Origin: DATACN01 sp038215095
GTDB lineage: Bacteria; Actinomycetota; Thermoleophilia; Solirubrobacterales; Thermoleophilaceae
DNA: 52,644 bases
NCBI GenBank assembly: GCA_038215095.1
Contig: JBBQRG010000010.1
Location: forward strand, 1 to 52,644
Reading direction: 5' to 3'
Under the pieces are notes generated by a model that ran no database searches, was not told the DNA's origin, and saw only the letters and a program-made list of their open reading frames with translations. A program made the translations under genes and the position numbers. Positions 33,020-41,592 of the stretch are shown piece after piece. The stretch's first letter is position 1; each line of letters begins with the position of its first letter.

Positions 33020-34117
33020 CTAGCCGCGCTGCAAGCGGGTCCGAGCCCGCCGGGCGAGCGCCCGTGGAGCCAGCTGCAGGCGGGTGAGCGGGCGGCGCGC
33101 TCCGGGAGGGAGGAGCAGCGTCGTCTCGAGCACGTCCTCGGCATCGGCCATGCGGTACTTGTACGGCTCGGTGCCGCCGCCCAGGTCGAGTCGGCGCTCG
33201 CCGCGCCCGATCGCGTCCCTGATCGCGGCCTCGACGCCCCGCAGCGAGGGCTGCACGTCCGACCAGTCGGGGTCGAAGCCCCCGTTCCAGTAGGCCAGCA
33301 CGCCGCCCGCGGCCACGAACAGGTTCGAGCTGATCACCTTCCCGTCCACCGCCAGGGAGAACAGGCGCAGGCGCTCTGAGGCCAGCAGCTCGCGTCCTGC
33401 GTCCGCCAGCATGAGCTCTACGGGCCCTGTAAGGGCCACAGAGCCCCCGCGGCCCTCCCAGCGCTGATGGTGCAGCCGCGCGAACTCTCGGAGCCCGCTG
33501 TCGAGCTCCTGCTCGCTCCTGGCCAAGCGGAACTCGGCGCCCTTTTCCTCCAGCTGCTTGGTGTTGCGGCGCGAGTAGCCCCTGAACTTGCGGCTGCGGC
33601 GCCCCAGCCAGTCCTCGAAGCTCGAGTCCTCGAGCTGGATCGTGAGCGCGGGCCGGGTCCAGAGCCGGCTCACGGCGGGCCGTCCCGAGCCGGGCCAGGC
33701 CTCCGCCAGCAGCTCGGGCCAGCCCGAGGCCGCGTCCAGGCTCTCGAAGGAGACCACCGCGGGGCGCGGCCGCGCTTCCGCCAGGACGGCGGCGATCGCG
33801 CGAGCGGCCTCCCGCTGTGACCCGGGCGCGGCCAGCGGCTCCACGCGGTGGGAGAGGTCGGCGGCCATCAGCCGGTAGCGCGTGGGGCGGGCGCGCGCTC
33901 TCTCCGCGTAGAAGGGCGCCAGGCCGACCAGGCGGTCCTGGTCTCTGACGGCCACGGCCCGCACCGGCCCCCGCGAGCTGCCGACGTGGCGCCACCAGGC
34001 GAGCATCCAGGCGGGGGCGCAGTACGGCCTGCCCGCGGCCACGGCCAGCGCATCCCACTCGGCGCGAAGCGCCTCGAGGCCGTCCGTGTCCTCGATCAGC
34101 GCGCCGGATAGCGCCAT
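33020..34117 (-). CDS. GNAT-type acyltransferase (BioF2/FemAB-like)
   Basis: This is a 365-residue protein with two GNAT-like halves, as in the BioF2/CelD/FemAB group. The conserved segment KFRGYSRRNTKQLEEKGAEFRL resembles the central region with the basic helix (key residues R-x3-R-N-x-K), and RRLDLGGGTEPYKYRMAD is the C-terminal signature. Relatives add acyl or aminoacyl groups to polysaccharide or peptidoglycan precursors. It lies directly upstream of the deacetylase-flippase gene (9 bases), so glycan N-deacetylation followed by acyl transfer is a reasonable inference. It is distantly similar to the protein at 16559. TAAGCT ends 6 bases before the ATG. Confidence 0.82.
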   Translation of the reverse strand: MALSGALIEDTDGLEALRAEWDALAVAAGRPYCAPAWMLAWWRHVGSSRGPVRAVAVRDQDRLVGLAPFYAERARARPTRYRLMAADLSHRVEPLAAPGSQREAARAIAAVLAEARPRPAVVSFESLDAASGWPELLAEAWPGSGRPAVSRLWTRPALTIQLEDSSFEDWLGRRSRKFRGYSRRNTKQLEEKGAEFRLARSEQELDSGLREFARLHHQRWEGRGGSVALTGPVELMLADAGRELLASERLRLFSLAVDGKVISSNLFVAAGGVLAYWNGGFDPDWSDVQPSLRGVEAAIRDAIGRGERRLDLGGGTEPYKYRMADAEDVLETTLLLPPGARRPLTRLQLAPRALARRARTRLQRG

Positions 34118-34123
34118 CGCGGC

Positions 34124-34129
34124 AGCTTA
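34124..34129 (-). promoter_or_regulatory. -10 box of BioF2-like/deacetylase-flippase operon
   Basis: On the minus strand, TAAGCT ends 6 bases before the ATG at 34117; predicted leaderless promoter. Confidence 0.4.
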
Positions 34130-34152
34130 TCCGGCGCGCTGTGAGGAGCTGC

Positions 34153-34617
34153 TTACTTCGTACCTAGCCTGGCCACCCAGATCGTGACGGTGCGGCCGCG
34201 GAAGCGGCCCTTCGTGGCGGCTATCCCGATGCGGTTGAAGCCGCCGTGAAGCAGCACGGCACGGTGGGTTGGGGAGTTCCTCCAGTTCCTTAAGGTGGTG
34301 CCCACCTGCCTACGGCCGACGGTGAGCGCGATGCACTCACCGAGGCTGCGGAACCCATGCATGGACCCCTGCGCGCTGTGCGCGAAGACGTCCCGCTGGA
34401 TCATCCAGCGCGACTGGTGGCTGGACTGGCGGCTGAGGGTGGAGGAAAGGTGAAGCGCCCTCAAGTGGTGGTGGGCGCGAAAGGCGTTGATCCGCTGCAC
34501 CATTTGGGATGCGGCCGCGGTTTTGGCCACGGGCGATCCCTGCGCGGCGGCGCGAGGCAGGGCAAGGCAGACGGCAACAAGCATGCACGGTACGACGAGC
34601 GTGCGCGCTCGAGTCAT
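34153..34617 (-). CDS. Secreted CAP-domain (SCP/PR1-like) protein
   Basis: This is a 154-residue exported protein with a signal peptide (residues 1-25) and a single CAP domain. Family features are the first helix with INAFRAHHHL, DVFAHSAQGS, GECIALTVG and WRNSPTHRAVLLHGGFNRIGIA. Bacterial CAP proteins of this kind are linked with spore or cell envelope, with unclear activity. It stands under the third c-di-AMP riboswitch, which makes a cell-wall role likely. The ATG at 34617 follows GAGAGGGT at about 5 bases. Confidence 0.9.
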   Translation of the reverse strand: MTRARTLVVPCMLVAVCLALPRAAAQGSPVAKTAAASQMVQRINAFRAHHHLRALHLSSTLSRQSSHQSRWMIQRDVFAHSAQGSMHGFRSLGECIALTVGRRQVGTTLRNWRNSPTHRAVLLHGGFNRIGIAATKGRFRGRTVTIWVARLGTK

Positions 34618-34621
34618 TGGA

Positions 34622-34755
34622 CCCTCTCTTTCGTCGGCCTACGGGGTTAGCTGACGGGCTCGCGTAGAAAGAGCCAACGCGTCACTCAGCAAGCTCGAGG
34701 CCTGCCGGGCGATTCGCCCCACACAACTGGGTCCCCCGTTCCCCCTCATTCGGCA
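34622..34755 (-). ncRNA. Cyclic di-AMP riboswitch (ydaO-yuaA type), copy 3
   Basis: On the minus strand the aptamer elements follow in order: GGGGGAACGGGGGACC, GGGGCGAATCGCCC, GCGAGCCCGTCAGCTAACC and CCGTAGGC. CTCTTTC and GAAAGAG face each other again (34673-34667 and 34632-34626), the latter next to the ribosome-binding site of the CAP gene. Same design as copies 1 and 2. Confidence 0.93.
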
Positions 34756-34820
34756 CGAGAGGGATTCGGCGTATGCAGGCGGCACTGTACCGCGTTGTCC
34801 GGAGGGGTGGTTTCCCGCTG

Positions 34821-36305
34821 TTACTCGCCCCGCCTGAACACCACTGAAATGGTGGTCAGGAGGATCACCAGGTCCAGCCAGAGCGACCAATTCTGGATGT
34901 AGTAGTTGTCCCACTCCACCCGGTCGCGCAGCGAGGTGTTGCCCCTCAGGCCGTGCACCTGGGCCCAGCCGGTCATGCCCGACTTGACCTTCTGCCGCTC
35001 CTTGTAGCGGTAGATCTTCTCCCCGAACAGCTGGGTGAACTCGGGGCGCTCGGGGCGCGGTCCCACGAGGCTCATCTCGCCGCGCAGCACGTTCCAGAGC
35101 TGGGGCAGCTCGTCGACGGAGTGGCTGCGCAGGAACAGGCCGACGCGGGTCACGCGGTCGTAGTCCTCGACCCCGCCGGGGCCGACGTCCTCGCCGGGGG
35201 TGGGGGGGGCGCCCGAGCTCTCCTCGGGCACGGTCATCGAGCGGAACTTCAGCATCTCGAACTCGCGCCCGTCGCGCCCGACGCGCAGCTGGCGGAAGAG
35301 CACGGGCCCGGGGGAGCTGAGCTTGACCGCGATGGACAGGGCGATGAGCACCGGCGAGAGCACGATCGCGAAGGCCACGGCCCCGACGCGGTCGATCACG
35401 TGCTTGACCGCGAACTGCCAGCCCTTGGGGTCGATGGAGCGCAGCCCGTAGAGGGGCAGCCCGCCGATGTGCTCGAGTCCGACGTGCACGTTGATGTTCT
35501 CGAACAGGCGGGGCACCACGGAGATCTCGAGCCCGAGCGCCTCGCACTCCTGGACCAGCGGGATCAGGTCTCGGTCGGGCGCGGAGCTGAAGCCCAGCAC
35601 CACGTGCTTTGCCTGGGTCTCCCGGGCAATCCGGGCGAGGTCGTCGGGCGAGCCCAGCACCGGAGCGTGGCGCTCGGGGGCCAGCTCATGCGGCGCGGGG
35701 TCGGCATCGAGGTAGCCCACCGGCAGCAGTCCGAGCTCGGGCTGTGCGAAGAGGCGCCGCTCCACGTGGGCGCCCACGCGGCCGGCGCCGACGATCAGGG
35801 TGCGCTTGGCGATCAGGCGAGTTGCGCGCGCGCTGAGCTGCAGCCAGCCCAGGACCGCCCGCCCGCCGAGCACGTAGACGGTGCCGAACAGCCAGGCCCG
35901 CGCCAGCAGCACGGCCGGCTGGGAGTCGGGCTCGATGAGCGCGGCGGTAGCGATCATCGAGATGGCCCCCAGCGAGGTGGCGGCCACGACTTGCGCGAGG
36001 CCGCCCACCAGGTTGAGGCCGATCGTCTCGCGGTACATGCCCCAGGCCACGAGCAGGGCGAGCACGATCGGCGGGAAGAGCCAGATCAGCACCATCCCGT
36101 CGAGGCCGCCGGGGCGGTCGGGAGCGCCCACCAGCGCGGCCACGTTGCCCAGCATGAGCAACGCCGCGTCGGTGCCGAAGCGCAGGCAGAGCCAGCCACG
36201 GCCCTCGAACAGCCTTTGCCGTGCCGGCCTGCGACCGGCGCCCGTCCCTCGCGAAGGAGGAGCGGACGCCGGTGATGAAGTCAACGTTGCGGGGGTCCGC
36301 TCCAA
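34821..36305 (-). CDS. Polyprenyl-phosphate sugar-1-phosphate transferase (initiating enzyme)
   Basis: This is a 494-residue membrane protein of the WbaP/WcaJ type, which starts polysaccharide assembly by moving a sugar phosphate to undecaprenyl phosphate. Four or five N-terminal helices are followed by a Rossmann-like CoA_binding_3 domain (TLIVGAGRVG) and the C-terminal catalytic bacterial sugar transferase domain (SPGPVLFRQLRVGRDG, EMLKFRSM, LRSHSVDELPQLWNVLRGEMSLVGPRPERPEF in parts, TGWAQV). The start is taken at TTG 36305 with GGAG about 10 bases upstream; TTG at 36284 is possible. It is the natural first enzyme of the locus. Confidence 0.9.
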   Translation of the reverse strand: MERTPATLTSSPASAPPSRGTGAGRRPARQRLFEGRGWLCLRFGTDAALLMLGNVAALVGAPDRPGGLDGMVLIWLFPPIVLALLVAWGMYRETIGLNLVGGLAQVVAATSLGAISMIATAALIEPDSQPAVLLARAWLFGTVYVLGGRAVLGWLQLSARATRLIAKRTLIVGAGRVGAHVERRLFAQPELGLLPVGYLDADPAPHELAPERHAPVLGSPDDLARIARETQAKHVVLGFSSAPDRDLIPLVQECEALGLEISVVPRLFENINVHVGLEHIGGLPLYGLRSIDPKGWQFAVKHVIDRVGAVAFAIVLSPVLIALSIAVKLSSPGPVLFRQLRVGRDGREFEMLKFRSMTVPEESSGAPPTPGEDVGPGGVEDYDRVTRVGLFLRSHSVDELPQLWNVLRGEMSLVGPRPERPEFTQLFGEKIYRYKERQKVKSGMTGWAQVHGLRGNTSLRDRVEWDNYYIQNWSLWLDLVILLTTISVVFRRGE

Positions 36306-36329
36306 CTGTCGGGCGCTCCAGGAATCCGA

Positions 36330-36356
36330 ACCGGCGCGACCGTAGCGCGCGCCGGT
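36330..36356 (-). terminator. Hairpin between LPFTG gene and sugar-phosphate transferase gene
   Basis: ACCGGCGCG (36330-36338) and CGCGCCGGT (36348-36356) form a 9-bp stem with a 9-base loop, 45 bases after the stop of the LPFTG gene. There is no T-run on the minus strand, so it may be a weak terminator or an mRNA-stability element. Confidence 0.4.
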
Positions 36357-36401
36357 GTGTGTTCTACTCCTATTCGGCTTCCGGGTGCGGCCGGTTGAGG
36401 A

Positions 36402-36728
36402 TTAGACCGAGTTCGGCGCGCGCGTCAGGCGACGCATGCCGAGGCCTGCCACCAGCAGCACTCCGCCGGCGCCAAGCAGCAGCGCGACGTCAATGCCAGT
36501 GAACGGAAGGCTTCCGCTGCCAGCAGGCTGGGTGCTGGTCGGCGTCGCCGTGTTGCCAGCGGCGGCCGTGCCGTTGACAGGTCCGTTGGCCTTCTCAAGT
36601 CCACCCTGGACCTGGTCCTGCTGCTGGCCGGCGACGTTGTTGTAGCCCTCGAGCGTCTGCCCGAAAGCCGGCCCAACACCGACTGCCATCAGTACAAGAA
36701 CCGTTATAAGACTCGTAATTAGCTTCAT
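36402..36728 (-). CDS. Small secreted LPFTG cell-wall-anchored protein
   Basis: This is a 108-residue protein: signal peptide (1-23, ending AFG), a short Gln- and Thr-rich mature part, then LPFTG (residues 74-78), a hydrophobic helix (80-98) and a tail with RR and R (MRRLTRAPNSV). That is the complete sorting signal for a sortase. The mature part is only about 50 residues, too small for an enzyme, so a spacer, coat or polysaccharide-tether role is likely. The second ATG (36728) is chosen because AAGGG lies 5 bases upstream of it; ATG at 36740 has no such site. A sortase gene lies 2.3 kb upstream. Confidence 0.82.
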   Translation of the reverse strand: MKLITSLITVLVLMAVGVGPAFGQTLEGYNNVAGQQQDQVQGGLEKANGPVNGTAAAGNTATPTSTQPAGSGSLPFTGIDVALLLGAGGVLLVAGLGMRRLTRAPNSV

Positions 36729-36950
36729 AGTGCCCTTCATGTCCGTGAGCAGGCTGGCCGATCCCCAGGACGCTCCCGTCTAGATCTTCCGCTCCGTCCG
36801 TGGTTTGCGGAGTCCGAAGCGATCTTGACCGAGAGAGCCCGTTTAGAACCGGTTCCCTTTCTTACCATGGAAAATTCAATCCCGCTAGATAAGACTCCCC
36901 ACCCCTGCCGAGGGATAAACGTAAGCCCTGACTCCAGCGGACAAGCAATC
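36729..36950 (-). other. AT-richer intergenic region upstream of the LPFTG gene
   Basis: This 222-base stretch is visibly richer in A and T than the rest of the window and codes for nothing I can support on either strand. It should contain the promoter and a 5' leader of the LPFTG gene. GGAACC at 36849-36854 (minus strand) recalls an ECF-sigma -35 element, but no matching -10 was found. Confidence 0.4.
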
Positions 36951-38969
36951 TTAGCGATCGAAAAGGCGGGCTCGCGCCAGCAGCCTCCGATTTACCTCTG
37001 TTATGCGGATCTTGCGCCCCGCGCGGAGGTCCCCGAGCACTCCCAGCGTGAACTCGTCGCGCGGACTGAGGCGCAGAGCCCGTTCCAACTTTTTCCGCGC
37101 GAGCGCCCGCCGGCCGCCGTCCGCGTCGATCAGGCCGAGCTCGAAAGTCGCGTAGATGTTGCGCGGCTCGCGCTTTAGCGCGTCCCTGAAAGAGCGCGCC
37201 GCGGCCTGGTTGCGGCCTAGGCGGAGCGAGATGGTGGCGCTGGTGAGCTGAGCCTGCGGGCTGAGCGGGTTTAGCCCCTCGGCGCGGTCGAGCCGCTGCT
37301 GCGCGCCGGCCGGGTCGCTCGGCCAGTTGCGGCTGGCGCTTCTCACGTCCAGTTCGGCGACCCAGGGCAGGACGAAGCTGACCGCCACCGCCAGCACCGC
37401 CAGCAGCCCCACGGCCGCCGCGACGCGGCTGACCCCGCCGGCGACGGCCCGCGGTGGGGCGGCCGAGCCGGCCGCGGCGGCGAGCAGGGCGAGGGCAAGC
37501 CCGGTCACGGCGGGGATCTCCCAGAGCCAGTCGAGCGACGCGTGCAGCAGCCAGTAGGCGAAGGCGCCGAGGCAGGCGGCCACCGGCAGCGCGGCGGCGG
37601 CCCTGGCCCGAAGCGCGGCCGCCGCGGCCGCGCCGAGCGCGCCCAGGAGCAGGAGGAGGCCGGGGATGCCCAGCTGGGAGAAGGCCTCGAGCTCGAGCGA
37701 GTGGGTGTAGCGCGGCTGCTCGCTGCTGTGGCCCTGCGCCAGGTACTCCTCCTGGTAGTTCTCGGCCCCGATCCCCTTGAGCGGGTGCTCGCGTCCAAGC
37801 TTCCAACCGAGCCGCCAGAAGTCGTAGCGGTTGGTGGCCACCGCGGAGAGCCGCGCCTGTCCGGCCCGCGGCGGCTCGCCGCCGTGCTTGAAGTCATGCC
37901 AGGCCTTGGAAACGCGGTCAACCGGGCCCGTGTCGGCCGAGGCCACGGCCACGAGCCCCACCGCCACCACGAGCGCGAACAGCGCGGCCACGCCGATCCC
38001 GACGCCCCTGGTGGCCGCCGGGCTCAGGCGCACGCGCCGGTCGGCGAACCCGAATGCAATTGCTAGCAGTCCCGCCACGAGCGCGGCGAGCAGCAGCGCC
38101 ACCGCCGCGTCGTCCACGAGCGAGCCGAGCCCGCCGGGCCGGAAGTGGTCGTGCACCGCGAGCAGAGGGCTGGAGGCCGCGGCCGTGGCCGCCGTCACGA
38201 GCACCAGGGAGCCGAGCGTCCTGAGCCTGCCTGGAGAGAGCGCCAGCAGCGCAAGCGCGCCGAATGGAACGGTGAGCAGCCAGCCGCGGCTTTGTGACAT
38301 CAGGGCCAGGCCGGCAAGCAGCGTGGCTGCGGCCACGGCCAGGCCGCGCAGCGGCGGCGCCAGCTCGCGCGCGCTCGCGAGCCCTACGCAGGGCAGCAGC
38401 CCGAGCGTCCAGAGCGCGGCGTTCGCGTTGATGTAGCCGGCCGGCTCGGCAAGCCGCGCGCCGATGAAGAAGCCCGTCGGGTCGGCGGCCAGCGCCATCC
38501 GCAGCACCTCCACGAGCCCCAGCAGCGCCAGCGCGGCGCCCACCAGGCCGAGCAGTGCCCGCAGGCCGCCGGGGCCCACCGGCCAGAGCGAGAACAGCGC
38601 AAGCACGATCAGGTAGAGGCAGTCTCGGTTGGCGCCGTCCCAGGCCGCGCCGGCCTGGCTGGCCCACGCGATCGAGGCGTAGGCGAACAACGTGAAGCAG
38701 GCGAACAGCCCCAGCGCGGCCAGCACCAGGCGCGGCGTCTCCCGCGGAACGCCGAGCATCACCAGGGTCACCGCAAGCAGCGCGAGCAGGAACAGGGCCG
38801 CCGCGTACCAGGCGCTTGCGAAGTAGCCGCCGCTGGCCGTGGCCAGCACCAGCAGGGCGACGGTGGCCAGCAGGACCGGCGCGATTCCCGGCCACTCGCG
38901 AAGCGCGACGGCCACGCCACCCAGCCTGCCGGCCGTGTACGGTCGGTCCTCCTCCGAGATGCTGCTCAA
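36951..38969 (-). CDS. O-antigen ligase/Wzy-like protein with C-terminal TPR region
   Basis: This is a membrane protein of up to 672 residues. About 12 helices with the Wzy_C-type loop (GREHPLKGIGAENYQEEYL, YTHSLELEAFSQLGIPG) are followed, after residue ~540, by a soluble tail with two to three TPR-like helical repeats (AQQRLDRAEGLNPLSPQAQL, AAARSFRDALKREPRNIYA, ARKKLERALRLSPRDE). Such TPR-bearing ligases join or polymerise surface glycans. It differs from the plain Wzy-like protein at 27277, so one may polymerise and the other ligate. TTG at 38969 is used; GTG at 38915 is an alternative, and a GGAGGAGG tract between them serves neither well. Confidence 0.82.
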   Translation of the reverse strand: MSSISEEDRPYTAGRLGGVAVALREWPGIAPVLLATVALLVLATASGGYFASAWYAAALFLLALLAVTLVMLGVPRETPRLVLAALGLFACFTLFAYASIAWASQAGAAWDGANRDCLYLIVLALFSLWPVGPGGLRALLGLVGAALALLGLVEVLRMALAADPTGFFIGARLAEPAGYINANAALWTLGLLPCVGLASARELAPPLRGLAVAAATLLAGLALMSQSRGWLLTVPFGALALLALSPGRLRTLGSLVLVTAATAAASSPLLAVHDHFRPGGLGSLVDDAAVALLLAALVAGLLAIAFGFADRRVRLSPAATRGVGIGVAALFALVVAVGLVAVASADTGPVDRVSKAWHDFKHGGEPPRAGQARLSAVATNRYDFWRLGWKLGREHPLKGIGAENYQEEYLAQGHSSEQPRYTHSLELEAFSQLGIPGLLLLLGALGAAAAAALRARAAAALPVAACLGAFAYWLLHASLDWLWEIPAVTGLALALLAAAAGSAAPPRAVAGGVSRVAAAVGLLAVLAVAVSFVLPWVAELDVRSASRNWPSDPAGAQQRLDRAEGLNPLSPQAQLTSATISLRLGRNQAAARSFRDALKREPRNIYATFELGLIDADGGRRALARKKLERALRLSPRDEFTLGVLGDLRAGRKIRITEVNRRLLARARLFDR

Positions 38970-39066
38970 GCTCCTCTACTGGCTCGCCGTACTGGTGATC
39001 TCGCTCGCCCTCGTGGTCGTGCTGATCCTGTGGTTCGAGTCCCAGGACCAGTCGTCCGTGGAGCGC

Positions 39067-39696
39067 TCACTTGTGCCGGGGCCTGTGCGGCTTTCGCACG
39101 CGGGCGGGCAGCTTGGTCTTCAGCCGCGCGAACGCGATGATTCGCTGGGCGGCGCTGTACAGCGGGTGGCAGGCGGACAGCACCAGCCGGTTGTAGCTCT
39201 TCCGCTTTAGGATCGACAGCTCCGAGGGGTCCACGATCTTGAGGCGCTGCACGATGTACACGTAGCGCCCGTAGGGCATGTCCACGATGATCCGGTCGCC
39301 GCGCTTCAGGCTGTCGAGGTGCCGGAAGGGAGCGCCGTAGGTGGTCCGGTGGCCGGCTATCGCCGCGGTGCCGCGCTGGCCCGGCAGCGGGGTCGAGGGG
39401 TAGTGGCCCGGCCCCTTTCGGAGGCTGGCGGTGTCGGTGCCCTGGACCAAGAACCTCTTCAGCTTGATCGCGGGGATCGTGAGCTTGCCGATGGCGTCGC
39501 CCTTCAGCGGCTTCTTGGCGATCACCCGGGCCCGGGCCGGTGGCGAGGCCAGCGCCTCCTCCAGCTTGGTCTGCTGGCTCTGCACGAGGTACCACGACAC
39601 CGGCTCCTGCCACAGGAAGGTCGCCCCGGCATCGCCGATCAGCAGTACGCCGCTGACCATCATCACCGAGGCGGCGAATCTCAGAATGGCCTTCAC
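39067..39696 (-). CDS. Sortase (class E-like transpeptidase)
   Basis: This is a 209-residue membrane-anchored cysteine transpeptidase that attaches sorting-signal proteins to the wall. One N-terminal helix (about 8-28) precedes the beta-barrel. Catalytic residues are visible: His116 in AIAGHRTTYG, Cys176 in LVLSACHPLYSA and Arg185 in AAQRIIAFARL. The GTG at 39696 is preferred over the adjacent GTG at 39699, since TAGACT then ends 7 bases upstream, as in many genes here. The LPFTG protein encoded at 36402 is the evident candidate substrate, though class E sortases are better known for LAxTG. Confidence 0.87.
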   Translation of the reverse strand: MKAILRFAASVMMVSGVLLIGDAGATFLWQEPVSWYLVQSQQTKLEEALASPPARARVIAKKPLKGDAIGKLTIPAIKLKRFLVQGTDTASLRKGPGHYPSTPLPGQRGTAAIAGHRTTYGAPFRHLDSLKRGDRIIVDMPYGRYVYIVQRLKIVDPSELSILKRKSYNRLVLSACHPLYSAAQRIIAFARLKTKLPARVRKPHRPRHK

Positions 39697-39767
39697 CACG
39701 CCCAGTCTATGTCGGGAGGGTTACGCTTTCGGACCCCAGGAATACGAACGCCAGGAGCCCAACCCGT

Positions 39768-41576
39768 ATGACCACCCCAGCCGCGACCGCGCCGACCTCC
39801 CACGCCAAGCTCGTGGACTGGGTCGACCAGGTGGCAGAGCTAACCCAGCCTGAGGCCGTGCACTGGTGCGACGGCTCGGCGGAGGAATACGAGCTGCTCT
39901 GCAACCGCCTCGTCGAGGCGGGCACATTCGAGAAGCTCGACGACGCGAAGCGCCCGAACTCGTACCTGGCGCGCTCGGATCCCGGTGACGTGGCGCGCGT
40001 CGAGGACCGCACCTTCATCTGCTCGGAGCAGGAGTCCGACGCCGGCCCGACCAACAACTGGCGCGACCCGGCCGAGATGCGCGAGTCGCTCACCGACCTG
40101 TTCCGGGGCTCGATGCGCGGGCGGACCATGTACGTGGTGCCCTTCTCGATGGGCCCGCTGGGCTCCCCGATCGCGCACATCGGCGTGCAGCTGACCGACT
40201 CGTCGTACGTGGCGAACTCGATGCGGATCATGACCCGCATGGGCAAGGAGGCGCTCGATGTCCTGGGCGACGATGGCGACTTCGTGCCCTGCCTGCACTC
40301 GGTCGGGATGCCGCTGGGCGACGCGGTCGAGGACGTGCCGTGGCCCTGCAACGCCGAGAACAAGTACATCGTGCACTTCCCCGAGTCGCGCGAGATCTGG
40401 TCCTTCGGCTCGGGCTACGGCGGCAACGCCCTGCTCGGGAAGAAGTGCTTCGCGCTGCGGATCGCCTCGGTGATGGCGCGCGACGAGGGCTGGCTCGCCG
40501 AGCACATGCTGATCCTCAAGCTGACCTCCCCCGAAGGCGGGGTCAAGCACGTCGCGGGCGCCTTCCCGTCGGCCTGCGGCAAGACCAACCTGGCCATGCT
40601 GATCCCCACGATCGAGGGCTGGAACGTGGAGACCGTCGGCGACGACATCGCCTGGATGAAGTTCGGCGATGACGGCCGCCTGCACGCGATCAACCCGGAG
40701 TACGGCTTCTTCGGCGTCGCGCCCGGCACCGGTGAGGACACCAACCCGAACGCCATGGCCACGATCCGCGAGAACACGATCTTCACGAACTGCGCGCTCA
40801 CCGACGACGGCGACGTGTGGTGGGAGGGCATGAGCGAGTCGGTGCCGGAGCACGTGATCGACTGGCACGGCAACGACTGGACGCCCGACTCCGACGAGGC
40901 GGCCGCCCACCCGAACGCGCGCTTCACCACCCCCGCGGGGCAGTGCCCCTCGATCGCGGACTCGTGGGAGGACCCCAAGGGCGTCACGATCGACGCCTTC
41001 CTGTTCGGCGGCCGGCGCGCCACCGTCGTGCCCCTCGTGACCGAGGCCTTCGATTGGAAGAACGGCGTGTTCCTCGGCTCGATCATGTCGTCGGAGACCA
41101 CCGCGGCGGCCGCCGGCGAGGTGGGCGAGCTGCGCTTCGACCCGATGGCGATGCTGCCGTTCTGCGGCTATCACATGGCCGACTACTTCAAGCACTGGCT
41201 CTCGATCGGCGAGAAGGGCGGCGACGGCCTGCCGCGCATCTTCTACGTGAACTGGTTCCGCAAGGACGACGATGGCAAGTTCCTGTGGCCGGGCTTCGGC
41301 GAGAACAGCCGCGTGCTCGAGTGGGTCTTCCGGCGTTGCGACGACGACGCGGAGGCCACGGAGACGCCCATCGGCCTCGTGCCGGGGGAGGGGGCGCTCG
41401 ACATGGAGGGCCTCGACATCCCGCCCGAGCGGCTGGCCGAGCTCCTGAAGGTGGACCCGGAGGAGTGGAAGAAGCAGCTGCCGCAGGTGCACGAGCACTT
41501 CGAGCAGTTCGGCGACGCGCTTCCGGACGAGCTGAAGCACCAGCTCGAGGCGCTCGAGGAGCGGCTCGCGCACTGA
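39768..41576 (+). CDS. pckG: Phosphoenolpyruvate carboxykinase (GTP)
   Basis: This is a 602-residue GTP-dependent PEP carboxykinase, which interconverts oxaloacetate and PEP for gluconeogenesis or anaplerosis. The kinase-1 loop FPSACGKTNLAML (about residues 265-277), the GTP-type signatures FGSGYGGNALLGKK and RIFYVNWFRKDDDGKFLWPGFGENSRVL (in parts), and length all fit the GTP class, not the ATP class. GGAG lies 8 bases or so before the ATG. It is divergent from the sortase and followed 16 bases later by an aldehyde dehydrogenase with its own -10 box. Confidence 0.96.
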   Translation: MTTPAATAPTSHAKLVDWVDQVAELTQPEAVHWCDGSAEEYELLCNRLVEAGTFEKLDDAKRPNSYLARSDPGDVARVEDRTFICSEQESDAGPTNNWRDPAEMRESLTDLFRGSMRGRTMYVVPFSMGPLGSPIAHIGVQLTDSSYVANSMRIMTRMGKEALDVLGDDGDFVPCLHSVGMPLGDAVEDVPWPCNAENKYIVHFPESREIWSFGSGYGGNALLGKKCFALRIASVMARDEGWLAEHMLILKLTSPEGGVKHVAGAFPSACGKTNLAMLIPTIEGWNVETVGDDIAWMKFGDDGRLHAINPEYGFFGVAPGTGEDTNPNAMATIRENTIFTNCALTDDGDVWWEGMSESVPEHVIDWHGNDWTPDSDEAAAHPNARFTTPAGQCPSIADSWEDPKGVTIDAFLFGGRRATVVPLVTEAFDWKNGVFLGSIMSSETTAAAAGEVGELRFDPMAMLPFCGYHMADYFKHWLSIGEKGGDGLPRIFYVNWFRKDDDGKFLWPGFGENSRVLEWVFRRCDDDAEATETPIGLVPGEGALDMEGLDIPPERLAELLKVDPEEWKKQLPQVHEHFEQFGDALPDELKHQLEALEERLAH

Positions 41577-41580
41577 GGGC

Positions 41581-41586
41581 TACCCT
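41581..41586 (+). promoter_or_regulatory. -10 box of aldehyde dehydrogenase gene
   Basis: TACCCT ends 6 bases before the GTG at 41593; predicted leaderless promoter just after the pckG stop. Confidence 0.4.
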
Positions 41587-41592
41587 CCAATC

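Noticed and set aside
39032..39043. GGTTCGAGTCCC, resembling a tRNA T-arm
   Set aside because: The flanking bases do not form a T-stem, and no acceptor stem, D-arm or anticodon arm is present.
38959..39210. Plus-strand frame starting with a convincing transmembrane helix (LLYWLAVLVISLALVVVLIL)
   Set aside because: It begins in the start region of the Wzy-TPR gene and ends antisense to the sortase gene, has no ribosome-binding site or -10 box, and its second half looks like shadow sequence. A real microprotein is not excluded.
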